A stretch of 64,000 nucleotides of DNA, taken from Flavobacterium sp. AG291. Its GTDB lineage: Bacteria > Bacteroidota > Bacteroidia > Flavobacteriales > Flavobacteriaceae. The notes below the pieces were generated by a model. The model worked only from the letters and a program-made list of their open reading frames with translations. It was not told where the DNA came from and made no database searches. Below are positions 33,458 to 42,950 of this stretch, piece after piece. Each line of letters begins with the position of its first letter. The first letter of the stretch is position 1. The DNA lies in NCBI RefSeq assembly GCF_003350375.1, contig NZ_QQAR01000008.1:1-64000 (forward strand), given 5' to 3'. The translations under genes and the position numbers were made by a program.

Positions 33458-34783
33458 ATGAGTACAACAACAAACCAGTCGTTTTTTAGTACTGTAGATA
33501 AGATACAATATGAAGGCAGAAACAGCACTAATCCGCTGGCCTTTAAATGGTATGACGAGAACCGCATAGTTGCGGGAAAAACACTGAAAGACCACTTTAA
33601 ATTTGCTATGGCTTACTGGCATACGCTAAACAATAAAGGTGGTGACCCGTTTGGAAGCCCTACCGAAACTTTTGCGTGGGACAAACACGAGAATGTTATT
33701 GCAAGAGCGAAAGAAAAAATGGATGCAGGATTTGAATTCATGGCAAAACTTGGCATTCCTTATTACTGTTTTCACGATGTGGATATGGTAGACGAAGCTT
33801 CTACCCTTGCTGAGTTTGAAAAACGCATTCAGGAAATGGTAGAATATGCTAAAATCAAACAACAGGAAACAGGTATAAAACTACTTTGGGGGACTTCTAA
33901 CCTTTTTAGCAACCCGCGTTACATGAATGGTGCCGCTACCAACCCTAACTTTGACGTTTTGGCTCATGCCGGAGCTCAGGTTAAGATCGCAATGGATGCT
34001 ACTATTGCTTTAGGCGGTGAAAATTATGTGTTTTGGGGTGGTCGCGAAGGTTATATGAGCCTTTTGAACACTAACATGAAACGCGAAATAGACCATATGG
34101 GTCAGTTCCTTGCAACAGCTCGCGACTATGCCAGAAAACAGGGCTTTACCGGAAACTTCCTTTTAGAGCCTAAACCTATGGAGCCTATGAAACACCAGTA
34201 TGATTTTGATTCGGCAACATGTATCAATTTCATTAACACTTATGGTCTTCAGAAAGATTTTAAACTTAACATCGAAGTTAACCATGCTACACTGGCAGGC
34301 CACACGTTTGAACACGAACTGCTTGTTGCCGCTAATGCCGGAATGTTAGGAAGCATTGACGCTAACCGCGGTGATTATCAAAACGGATGGGATACCGACC
34401 AGTTCCCTATCGATATTTATGAAACTACTCAGGCGATGCTTGTGTTCCTTGAACATGGCGGAATGCAGGGCGGTGGTGTAAACTTTGATGCTAAAGTGCG
34501 CCGTAACTCAATAGACCTTGACGATAAATTTATTGCTCACATTTCGGGAATGGACACTTTTGCACGCGGTCTTATATGTGCTGACAACATCCTTCAAAAT
34601 AGTGAGTACTCGGTATTACGCCAAAAAAGATATGCATCATTTGACAGTGGCGAAGGTGCAAGGTTTGAAAAAGGAGAACTTACTCTGGAAAACCTTAGCG
34701 ACATCGCGCGTAGAAATGGAGAACCTCAGCCGATGAGCGGAAAACAGGAACTGTTTGAGCAAATCGTAGCGAATTCTTACTAA
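33458..34783 (+). CDS. xylA: Xylose isomerase
   Basis: The 441-residue TIM-barrel enzyme converts D-xylose to D-xylulose using two divalent metals. Key stretches: YYCFHDVDM (catalytic His), [28 protein letters not shown] (metal-binding Glu and the conserved Lys), INHATLAGH-like [10 protein letters not shown] and GSIDANRGD. Length and motifs fit class II xylose isomerases. It follows xylB and precedes susC by 45 bases with no terminator in between, linking xylose use with polymer uptake. Confidence 0.97.
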   Translation: MSTTTNQSFFSTVDKIQYEGRNSTNPLAFKWYDENRIVAGKTLKDHFKFAMAYWHTLNNKGGDPFGSPTETFAWDKHENVIARAKEKMDAGFEFMAKLGIPYYCFHDVDMVDEASTLAEFEKRIQEMVEYAKIKQQETGIKLLWGTSNLFSNPRYMNGAATNPNFDVLAHAGAQVKIAMDATIALGGENYVFWGGREGYMSLLNTNMKREIDHMGQFLATARDYARKQGFTGNFLLEPKPMEPMKHQYDFDSATCINFINTYGLQKDFKLNIEVNHATLAGHTFEHELLVAANAGMLGSIDANRGDYQNGWDTDQFPIDIYETTQAMLVFLEHGGMQGGGVNFDAKVRRNSIDLDDKFIAHISGMDTFARGLICADNILQNSEYSVLRQKRYASFDSGEGARFEKGELTLENLSDIARRNGEPQPMSGKQELFEQIVANSY

Positions 34784-34828
34784 GAGAACCTGATTAAAAA
34801 CAACAATAACCAAACACTCTAATTAATT

Positions 34829-37800
34829 ATGAAAAGTAAAATTACGATTCCGCACAGGATGTTTACCTTTTGCTTATCATTTCTGTTTACCCTCGCTTTT
34901 ACAGCTGCCTTTGCACAGCAGCAACCAGTAAAAGGTAAAGTAACCGGTGCCGATGACGGCCTTGGATTACCCGGAGTAAGTGTAATAGAAAAGGGAACAA
35001 CAAACAGTGCCTCTACCGACATTGACGGTAATTACCAGATTGCAGTTAGCCCAAATGCAACATTGGTATTTAGTTTTGTGGGCTATGCCCCAAGAGAAGT
35101 TGCCGTAAACGGACAAGCAACAGTTACGGTATCATTAAAACCGGAAGCTAACGAACTTAGCGAGATAGTAGTTGTAGGTTATGGTACCCAAAAGAAAAAG
35201 GTATCGAGTGCTGCAACAACAGTTGTAAGCGGGAAAGACCTGCAACAAACAAACAATATCGATGCTACTGCTGCCCTTCAGGGACAATCATCAGGGGTTA
35301 ACATTACCTCTACATCAGGTCAGCCGGGTGCAGGTATGGTAGTAAACATTCGTGGTACAGGTACTACAGGAAACAGCACACCACTTTATGTAGTAGATGG
35401 TGTTGTGGTAGATAACGGTATTGGTTACCTTGACCCGTCTATCATTGAAAGGATGGACGTACTTAAGGATGCTGCTGCAGCTTCTATTTATGGTGCACGT
35501 GCTGCTAATGGTGTTATCCTTGTAACTACAAGAAAAGGTGCCGAAGGCAAAATGAGTGTATCCTTAAACAGCTATACAGGTTTTCAGGAAGTAGCTAAAA
35601 AACTGGACATGCTTACTGCTAAAGAGTACGGTACGATTATGAATGAAGCCCGTGTAAACTCAGGACTTGCACCTATGTATACTCAGGATCAGATCAACAA
35701 TATGACAAACCACGACTGGCAGGATGACCTGTTTAACGATGGTGCCATGAAACAAAACCACTCACTTGTTGTTTCGGGTGGAGATAGTAAAGCTACTTAC
35801 AACTCAGGCCTTTCTTACTACGGACAGGATGGTTTGATAGGAAGCAACAGCGGACAATCACACTACGACCGTGTAAGCTTTACTATGAACAGTACTTATA
35901 AAATAAGAGAGAATATCCGTTTTGGTGAGAACTTTACATATACAAAAGTAAAAAGCAGCGGTATTGCCGATGACGGTATTTACAACAACTCTATCAGAGG
36001 GTTTCTGAACTCTCCTCCTAACTTCCCTACCTATAACGCTGACGGAAGCTATGGCTCATCAGATATATCTTCTGATATCACAAACCCTGTTGGTTTAATG
36101 TACTATACTAATTTTAACGAAAGTAAAACAAACCGTTATGTAGGTAACCTGTTTGCAGAAGTTGATCTTATCAAAGGGCTTACTTTCAGAACTTCATTTG
36201 GTGTTGATGTAAGCGATAATACTTATCGTTCGTTTACTCCGGTATACCAGTTGTCATCAGTGTCATACAACACTATCTCAACAGTTACACAGGGCACCAC
36301 AAACAACTACTCATGGACATGGGATAACACGCTTCAGTATAAAACGAGCTTAGGCAAACACAATATAGATGTACTTGCCGGTATCTCTGCACGTGAGCGT
36401 ATCTCTGAATTCCAGACAGGATCAGGTAAAGACCTTATTTTTGATGACTTTGACCATGCTTACCTAAGCAATACTACAGATAAAACCCAAAACACCGTTT
36501 CGGGAGGTAAGGTACCATACAACATCTATTCACAATTTGGACGACTGCTTTATGACTATGACAATAAATATATTGTTACCGCTACCATTAGAAGAGACGG
36601 TTCTTCAGAATTTGGAGCGAATGACAAATACGCAATCTTTCCTTCATTCTCCGGAGCATGGAACATAGATCAGGAGAATTTCTTCCCTCAGGATGCTAAA
36701 GTACTTAACAAAGTAAAAATCCGTGGTAGCTGGGGTCAGAATGGTAACGATCAGTTCCCGAGAACTTTTGCTTACATGTCTACAATCAGTTCATACGACA
36801 AAAATTACCACTTTGGCACAGGCCCTAACGAAATTCCTCTTTTTGTAGGTGCAAGCCCGGATGCATTATCTAACCCTGATCTTAAATGGGAAACTTCTGA
36901 GCAAACCAACGTAGGTATCGATGTTACTTTGTTTAACGATTTTAACCTTAGCTTTGATTACTATAACAAACAGACAAAAGACTGGTTAGTACAGGCGTCT
37001 GTTCCGGAAATCGCAGGTGCTCAGGCTCCATTTATAAACGGTGGTGATGTAACAAACAAAGGTTTCGAGATCGCCCTTGGTTACAACAAAGCCTTTAACG
37101 AAGACTGGAGATTAAGTGTAAATGCTAACTTCTCTCATAACAAAAACGAGGTAACCCGTATTGCTACCCAAAACGGCATTATATACGGAGAAAGCAACCT
37201 GCTATTCCAGGGTCTTGATGAGATGAACCGTGTTCAGGAAGGTATGCCTATCGGTTATTTCTACGGACTTCAGACAGCAGGTATCTTCCAAAACCAGGCG
37301 GAAATTGATGCTTACACTAAAGATGGCTCACTTATACAGCCGAGTGCTGTTCCGGGAGACGTTAAGTTTGTAGACCGCAATGGTGACGGACAGATTACTG
37401 CCGATGACAAAACTCAGATTGGTGATCCTAACCCTGATTACTACTATGGTGTAAACTTCCAGCTTAATTATAAAGCTTTCGATCTTTCGGTTTATACGTA
37501 TGGTGCAGGTGGAAACCAGATTGCATATGGTATTCACGATTACTCAAGACCTTACTACAACTACACCAGCGAAGTTCTTAACCGTTGGACAGGCGAAGGT
37601 ACATCTAACAGTACTCCAAGGGTAACTTATGGTACTACAGATAATGGTAACTACACTAAGTTCTCAGACCTTTATATTAAGGATGGTGATTTCTTCAGGA
37701 TTAAAACTGTAACTTTAGGTTGTGACCTTGCTAAACTAAGCGATCAGATAAGCAAAACATTCAGCCAGTTAAGGCTTTATGTATCAGCTAACAACCTGTA

Positions 37801-37936
37801 TACATTTACAAAATATCCTGGTATGGATCCTGAAATTGGTTTTGGTAACGTAAACCAACCGTGGGCAAAAGGTATTGACGTAGGTTACTACCCTCAGCCA
37901 AGAACATATATGTTAGGTTTAAGCGCTAACTTCTAA
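34829..37936 (+). CDS. SusC/RagA-family TonB-linked outer-membrane transporter
   Basis: The 1035-residue protein has a signal peptide (about 1-30, ending AAFAQQ), a carboxypeptidase-like regulatory domain (about 33-115), a TonB-box region (EIVVVGYGTQ, about 112-121), a plug domain (about 125-230, PLYVVDGVVVD, AAASIYGARAANGVILVTT) and a long beta-barrel to the C terminus. It imports oligosaccharides across the outer membrane with SusD as lid. Surrounding enzymes suggest xyloglucan-derived oligosaccharides as cargo, which is inference. Same strand as and likely co-transcribed with xylBA and susD. Confidence 0.96.
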   Translation: MKSKITIPHRMFTFCLSFLFTLAFTAAFAQQQPVKGKVTGADDGLGLPGVSVIEKGTTNSASTDIDGNYQIAVSPNATLVFSFVGYAPREVAVNGQATVTVSLKPEANELSEIVVVGYGTQKKKVSSAATTVVSGKDLQQTNNIDATAALQGQSSGVNITSTSGQPGAGMVVNIRGTGTTGNSTPLYVVDGVVVDNGIGYLDPSIIERMDVLKDAAAASIYGARAANGVILVTTRKGAEGKMSVSLNSYTGFQEVAKKLDMLTAKEYGTIMNEARVNSGLAPMYTQDQINNMTNHDWQDDLFNDGAMKQNHSLVVSGGDSKATYNSGLSYYGQDGLIGSNSGQSHYDRVSFTMNSTYKIRENIRFGENFTYTKVKSSGIADDGIYNNSIRGFLNSPPNFPTYNADGSYGSSDISSDITNPVGLMYYTNFNESKTNRYVGNLFAEVDLIKGLTFRTSFGVDVSDNTYRSFTPVYQLSSVSYNTISTVTQGTTNNYSWTWDNTLQYKTSLGKHNIDVLAGISARERISEFQTGSGKDLIFDDFDHAYLSNTTDKTQNTVSGGKVPYNIYSQFGRLLYDYDNKYIVTATIRRDGSSEFGANDKYAIFPSFSGAWNIDQENFFPQDAKVLNKVKIRGSWGQNGNDQFPRTFAYMSTISSYDKNYHFGTGPNEIPLFVGASPDALSNPDLKWETSEQTNVGIDVTLFNDFNLSFDYYNKQTKDWLVQASVPEIAGAQAPFINGGDVTNKGFEIALGYNKAFNEDWRLSVNANFSHNKNEVTRIATQNGIIYGESNLLFQGLDEMNRVQEGMPIGYFYGLQTAGIFQNQAEIDAYTKDGSLIQPSAVPGDVKFVDRNGDGQITADDKTQIGDPNPDYYYGVNFQLNYKAFDLSVYTYGAGGNQIAYGIHDYSRPYYNYTSEVLNRWTGEGTSNSTPRVTYGTTDNGNYTKFSDLYIKDGDFFRIKTVTLGCDLAKLSDQISKTFSQLRLYVSANNLYTFTKYPGMDPEIGFGNVNQPWAKGIDVGYYPQPRTYMLGLSANF

Positions 37937-37949
37937 AAAAGGACTGAAA

Positions 37950-39524
37950 ATGAAAAAATATATTAAAATAGCATGCTTATCAACAGTACTGGCAGTTACA
38001 GCCTGTTCTGACGATTTTATATCGAACCAGCCTTACACAGATAAGGTAGAAGAAAACTTCTATAAAAACCAGAAAGATGCATTACAGGGACTTGTAGCAG
38101 TTTATGATGTACTGCAACGAGAAGGTTACGGTGGTTTTCTTCTTAACACAGAAACTGCCTCTGACGATTGTTATGGTGGTTTTGGTACAGCTGATAGTAA
38201 CGTAGCCCTTGAGCTTGACCGCTTTCAGTTTATTACCGACAAGGAAATGAACAACCCTATATGGCAAAACTGTTACCTTGGTATTTACAGGGCTAACATC
38301 CTTCTTGAAAACCTTGATAAGGTAGACTGGGGTACACAACCGGAACTTAAAACCCAATATGAAGCTGAAGCACGTTTTCTTAGGGCTCATTTCCATTTCG
38401 AGCTTGCACGCGTATTTGGCGATATCGTTCCGTTGGATCACACTTTAAAACCAAATGAATTCCAGACACCAAGAGCAACTGCAGATGTTACTTATGCTCT
38501 TATAGCAAACGATTTTAAATTTGCAGCAGATAATCTTGGACCTGCAAATTATTCTCAGCCATCTAATGCTAACTACGGACGTGTAACAAAATGGGCTGCT
38601 GAGGCTTACCTTGCTAAAGCATTCCTTTTCTATACTGATTACTATGAGAAACCGGATCTTGCCGGTGTAGTTACTAAAGCAGAGGCAGTAAACTACATTA
38701 ACGATGTGGCAAACAACAGCGGACATGGTCTTGTAGCTGACTTTAGAAGCCTTTGGATTGCTTCAGCAGCTTCATCAGGTGTAACTTATGCCGGTGAAGG
38801 AAATACTGAAATGGTATTTGCTATCCGTTTTAACTCTTCGGGTAACGCTGACTGGAACCTGCATGAAGGTAACCGTTTTGCAGTAAACATTGCTGTAAGA
38901 GGCGGTGACCTTGGTACTTATGGACAAGGATGGGGTGGTGCTACCGTAACACCTTCTCTATATGAAGCGTACAGCGATGGCGATATCCGCAGAAACGCAA
39001 CTATTATTGACTATGCTGCCGAAGGCTTAAACTATGATGCAGTAGCTGCCGGAGTACGTCAGTTTACAGGTTACGGATGGAAAAAATTCTGTCCTATCAG
39101 TGCCGAAGTTGCTGCTAACGGAGGCGATTTCCAGATAGACAACTACGAAGATTATCCTGTCATCCGTTTTTCAGATGTGCTACTTATGGCAGCAGAACTT
39201 AACCTTGACAGCAATGCAGCATTTGCTCAAACTTGTCTTGACAGGGTTCGTGAGCGTGCTTTTGGCAACACTACAAGCAGCATACCTGCTACTAAAGCTA
39301 ACATTATGAATGAGCGCAGACTTGAGTTTGCTCTTGAAGGACACCGTTGGTTCGATCTTATCCGTCAGGATATGAATACCACTAAAGCAGCTGTAGATGC
39401 AACCTCTATGCCTAATGGTTTTGAAACAAGTTTCAGACCGGAAACATTAGGTTGGTTCGCACTTCCTCAGTCTCAGGTATTGCTTTCTAACGGAACAATT
39501 ACCCAAAATCCGGGATGGAATTAA
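37950..39524 (+). CDS. SusD/RagB-family surface lipoprotein
   Basis: The 524-residue protein has a lipoprotein signal (TVLAVTACSDDF, lipidated Cys about 19) and the SusD fold: N-terminal TPR-like helices (ALQGLVAVYDVL, EARFLRAHFHFELARVFGDI) and the C-terminal signature NERRLEFALEGHRWFDLIR. It binds the glycan at the cell surface and caps the SusC barrel. It starts 13 bases after susC, as usual for the pair. Confidence 0.96.
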   Translation: MKKYIKIACLSTVLAVTACSDDFISNQPYTDKVEENFYKNQKDALQGLVAVYDVLQREGYGGFLLNTETASDDCYGGFGTADSNVALELDRFQFITDKEMNNPIWQNCYLGIYRANILLENLDKVDWGTQPELKTQYEAEARFLRAHFHFELARVFGDIVPLDHTLKPNEFQTPRATADVTYALIANDFKFAADNLGPANYSQPSNANYGRVTKWAAEAYLAKAFLFYTDYYEKPDLAGVVTKAEAVNYINDVANNSGHGLVADFRSLWIASAASSGVTYAGEGNTEMVFAIRFNSSGNADWNLHEGNRFAVNIAVRGGDLGTYGQGWGGATVTPSLYEAYSDGDIRRNATIIDYAAEGLNYDAVAAGVRQFTGYGWKKFCPISAEVAANGGDFQIDNYEDYPVIRFSDVLLMAAELNLDSNAAFAQTCLDRVRERAFGNTTSSIPATKANIMNERRLEFALEGHRWFDLIRQDMNTTKAAVDATSMPNGFETSFRPETLGWFALPQSQVLLSNGTITQNPGWN

Positions 39525-39545
39525 ATAATATAAAAAGTATTAATC

Positions 39546-40394
39546 ATGAAAAAGTTTCTAAAATTATTCGTTGCTTTTACAGCTATAGGAAGCCTGGTTT
39601 CCTGCGATGCTACAGTAGATGACGAAAGCCTTCCGGCTCCTGTTGATGCATCTAAGATTGATATTTCGGTTACAGCAGATGCTACTAACCTGGTAACAAT
39701 GAAGAACAATACCCCTGGAACTATTGCCTACTGGGAGTATAAGGATGCAGCCGGTAACCTTATGGGAACCAGCAACCTTACCGAGGCAAAAGTTATGTTT
39801 CCTTTTAAAGGAACCTATGATGTTTTCTTTACTGCATATAGTAAAGGTGGTGCTGTACCTGCAGAGCCTGTAAGCATTACACTTGAAAACACTAATGAAA
39901 GTTACTTTGCTGCACCTGAGTGGGAAATGCTTTCTAAAAAAGTTGAAGGTAAAACATGGGTAGTAGATATGAGTAGCCCAATTGGATGGGCAGGTCTTGA
40001 CTATCCTTATAACCCATCAGGTTCTGATGCGTGGAGCTGGTTACCAACTTATGCCGAGGCAAGCTGGGCAATGCCAGACAAAAACTGGGGAGAAATGACA
40101 TTTGACCTTGATGGGGCTTATAACGTTAGTGTAACGCAAACTGCACTAAATGATGATACCCAAACAACTAAAACAGGTACCTTCAGTTTTGATATTGCCA
40201 AACACAAAATGAAATTCAATGGTGGTGTAGAGATGCTTTACGGTGGTGATTATCATCCTGACTGCAGCGACTGGACTACCTTAAACGTAATTGAGCTAAC
40301 TGAAACTTCGATGCGCCTTGCGGTTATTCGTGATCAGAGCCGTACCGGTGAAGGAAAATGCCAGATTGTTTTCCACTTCAAACCAAAAGAATAA
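39546..40394 (+). CDS. Surface lipoprotein, probable glycan-binding (SGBP/SusE-position)
   Basis: The 282-residue protein has a lipoprotein signal (GSLVSCDATVDD, lipidated Cys about 20). A PKD/Ig-like domain (about 40-115, VTMKNNTPGTIAYWEYKDAAGN with breaks) is followed by a Trp-rich beta domain (about 125-280, WVVDMSSPIGWAG, SDAWSWLP). No catalytic signature is seen. The position after susCD is where surface glycan-binding proteins usually lie, and many exposed aromatics suit sugar binding; this is inference. It is the last gene before a strong terminator. Confidence 0.7.
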   Translation: MKKFLKLFVAFTAIGSLVSCDATVDDESLPAPVDASKIDISVTADATNLVTMKNNTPGTIAYWEYKDAAGNLMGTSNLTEAKVMFPFKGTYDVFFTAYSKGGAVPAEPVSITLENTNESYFAAPEWEMLSKKVEGKTWVVDMSSPIGWAGLDYPYNPSGSDAWSWLPTYAEASWAMPDKNWGEMTFDLDGAYNVSVTQTALNDDTQTTKTGTFSFDIAKHKMKFNGGVEMLYGGDYHPDCSDWTTLNVIELTETSMRLAVIRDQSRTGEGKCQIVFHFKPKE

Positions 40395-40402
40395 AGCATA
40401 TT

Positions 40403-40441
40403 GCCGGTAAGCATATCCAAAAGTGTTTACCGGCTTTTTTT
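40403..40441 (+). terminator. Intrinsic terminator after the susCD-lipoprotein segment
   Basis: GCCGGTAA (40403-40410) pairs with TTACCGGC (40427-40434) and is followed by seven T residues, eight bases past the lipoprotein stop and before the GH2 start. It would limit read-through from the uptake genes into the hydrolases. Confidence 0.8.
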
Positions 40442-40454
40442 CCAAAAAAACAGC

Positions 40455-42932
40455 ATGAAAAAAATTCACACATATCTCTTTATGGTCATTGCTACAGCAG
40501 GAATGCTAATGTTTACAGCATGCAGCAGCAGTGATACTAAAGAGCATAACAACCGGAAAATATCCTTTAACAAAGACTGGCAGTTTCATCTTAATGATGC
40601 TGCCGTTGACAAAGACACCTTTTCTGCCGCTACCAAATGGCGTACGCTAAGCTTACCTCACGACTGGAGCGTAGAAGGTAGTTTTGACGAGCATAGCCCC
40701 GGCGGAATAGGCGGAGGTGCTTTAAACGGAGGGTTTGGCTGGTATAAAAAAACATTTGCCGTTGCCGCAGCCGATAGTACAAAAGTTACCTCAATACTAT
40801 TTGACGGAGTATACTGTAACAGTGAAGTATGGATAAACGGTCACTATTTAGGCAAACGCCCTAATGGCTATATCGGCTTCGAATATAACCTTACTCCTTT
40901 CTTAAAATTTGGCGATGCCAAAAATGAGATTGTGGTAAAAGTATTAAACCAGCAACCCAATTCAAGATGGTACTCAGGTTCGGGCATATACAGAAATGTA
41001 TGGCTTCAGACTACCGACAAACTGCACGTAGCCGAAAATGGCACATTTGTAACGACACCAAAAGTAACTGCCGAAAATGCTACCGTAGCCATACAGACTA
41101 CAGTCAAAAATGAATATGCTTCAACCAAAGAAGCAACTGTTACCACTACCCTGTACAAAGGTGATAGTGAAGTAACATCGGTAAGCCAAAAGATAACGCT
41201 TGAGGCTAACGCCGAAAAAACCATTAAACAGGAAACCACTGTAAACAATCCGGTACTATGGAATGTAGAGACACCGGAACTTTACACCGCTATAACCGAA
41301 ATTAAAACCGGCGATGAAGTTGCAGACAGCTACAGCACGCCTTTCGGAATACGTTCTTTTACATTTGATCTTGATAAAGGTTTTATCCTTAACGGAAAAC
41401 AACTGAAGATAAAAGGCGTATGCCTTCATCACGATTTGGGTCCGTTAGGCTCTGCGATCAATACAAGAGCGATTGAACGCCAGCTTCAGATTATGAAAGA
41501 CATGGGCGTAAACGGGGTGCGTACTTCACATAACCCTCCTGCTCCTGAATTGCTTGATCTTTGCGACAAAATGGGCTTTATTGTAATGGATGAGGCTTTT
41601 GATATGTGGGAGCAGTCAAAGAACAAATATGACTACAGCACTGCATGGGATAAATGGCATAAGATTGACCTTGAAGCGCAAATTTTAAGGGACAGGAATC
41701 ACCCTAGTGTTTTCATCTGGAGCATTGGTAACGAGATACCGGAACAATGGAACGAAAATGGGGCACGCATTGGTAAAGAGCTTGCTGCTATTGTAAAAGC
41801 ACTGGACACTACACGCCCTGTAACTGCTGCGATGAATCCGCCAATTATTGTAAATGGAGATATTAATATCCAGTTTACCGAAACGGCTGCACAGCCTAAC
41901 GCACTGGCAGGATCGGGGGCACTGGATCTTATTGGCTATAACTACGCACACCAAACGTATGCCAACCACAAGATCAACTTCCCGAAAACTCCTTTTATAG
42001 CTACCGAAACCACTTCGGCACTACAAACGAGAGGGTATTATGACGAGAAATCGGACACGATAAAACAATGGCCTAAACGCTGGGATATACCACTAACAAC
42101 GGGTAACCCGGGTAATACCTGCTCAGCATATGACCAAATCCAGACACCCTGGGGCTCTACCCACGAAGCAACATGGAAGGTGATGAAAAAACACGATTTC
42201 CTTTCGGGAATGTTCATCTGGACAGGCTTTGATTATATAGGTGAACCTACTCCTTACCAGTGGCCGTCTATCAGTTCTTACTTTGGTATTGTAGACCTTG
42301 CGGGCTTCCCGAAAGATGTATACTATATGTACCAAAGCGAATGGACCAATAAAGATGTACTGCATATACTTCCGCACTGGAACTGGAAAGCCGGACAAAC
42401 TGTGGATGTATGGGCTTACTATAACCACGCCGACGAAGTAGAACTTTACCTTAACGGAAAATCGCTGGGCAAACAAAGTAAAAAAGGCGACGATCTTCAT
42501 GTAATGTGGAGAGTACCTTATGCACCCGGAACACTAAAAGTTGTTTCGCGCAAAGGAGGCAAGATCGTGCTTGAAAAAGAAGTAAAAACTTCGGGCGCAG
42601 CTGCTTCACTAAAAGCAACCGCAGACAGGATTATCATTGATGCTGATGGCAACGATCTTAGCTTTATAACGGTTGATATTTATGATGCCAATGGTGTTTT
42701 TGTAGCTACAGCTAACAACGAGATAAACTTTAGTTTGAAAGGAGAAGGTAAGATTGTTGGTGTATGCAGCGGTGACCCTGTGAGCCATGAATCATACAAA
42801 GGCACTAAACACACAGCGCTAAACGGTAAATGCCTTGTAATAGTACAGTCTACAGAAAAGGCAGGAACCATAGAACTTACAGCGAGTGCAGCCGGCTTAA
42901 AGAGCAGCACTATTGAGATAAGAACCAAATAA
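40455..42932 (+). CDS. GH2 beta-galactosidase, lipoprotein
   Basis: The 825-residue protein has a lipoprotein signal (LMFTACSSSD), jelly-roll domain (about 40-180, WRTLSLPHDWSVEG), Ig-like domain, TIM barrel (about 290-600) and C-terminal DUF4982-like beta domains. Acid/base Glu427 lies in IGNEIPEQW and the nucleophile Glu518 in TETTSAL. Family members hydrolyse beta-galactosides. In a xyloglucan setting it would remove beta-1,2-galactose from side chains, feeding the nearby gal operon. The start at 40455 is chosen because the signal peptide begins there; an upstream in-frame ATG overlaps the terminator. Confidence 0.92.
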   Translation: MKKIHTYLFMVIATAGMLMFTACSSSDTKEHNNRKISFNKDWQFHLNDAAVDKDTFSAATKWRTLSLPHDWSVEGSFDEHSPGGIGGGALNGGFGWYKKTFAVAAADSTKVTSILFDGVYCNSEVWINGHYLGKRPNGYIGFEYNLTPFLKFGDAKNEIVVKVLNQQPNSRWYSGSGIYRNVWLQTTDKLHVAENGTFVTTPKVTAENATVAIQTTVKNEYASTKEATVTTTLYKGDSEVTSVSQKITLEANAEKTIKQETTVNNPVLWNVETPELYTAITEIKTGDEVADSYSTPFGIRSFTFDLDKGFILNGKQLKIKGVCLHHDLGPLGSAINTRAIERQLQIMKDMGVNGVRTSHNPPAPELLDLCDKMGFIVMDEAFDMWEQSKNKYDYSTAWDKWHKIDLEAQILRDRNHPSVFIWSIGNEIPEQWNENGARIGKELAAIVKALDTTRPVTAAMNPPIIVNGDINIQFTETAAQPNALAGSGALDLIGYNYAHQTYANHKINFPKTPFIATETTSALQTRGYYDEKSDTIKQWPKRWDIPLTTGNPGNTCSAYDQIQTPWGSTHEATWKVMKKHDFLSGMFIWTGFDYIGEPTPYQWPSISSYFGIVDLAGFPKDVYYMYQSEWTNKDVLHILPHWNWKAGQTVDVWAYYNHADEVELYLNGKSLGKQSKKGDDLHVMWRVPYAPGTLKVVSRKGGKIVLEKEVKTSGAAASLKATADRIIIDADGNDLSFITVDIYDANGVFVATANNEINFSLKGEGKIVGVCSGDPVSHESYKGTKHTALNGKCLVIVQSTEKAGTIELTASAAGLKSSTIEIRTK

Positions 42933-42950
42933 ACAAACATCTATAATAAA

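Noticed and set aside
40401-40454. Upstream start for the GH2 gene
   Set aside because: The extra codons are the terminator hairpin of the preceding segment, and the signal peptide begins at 40455.
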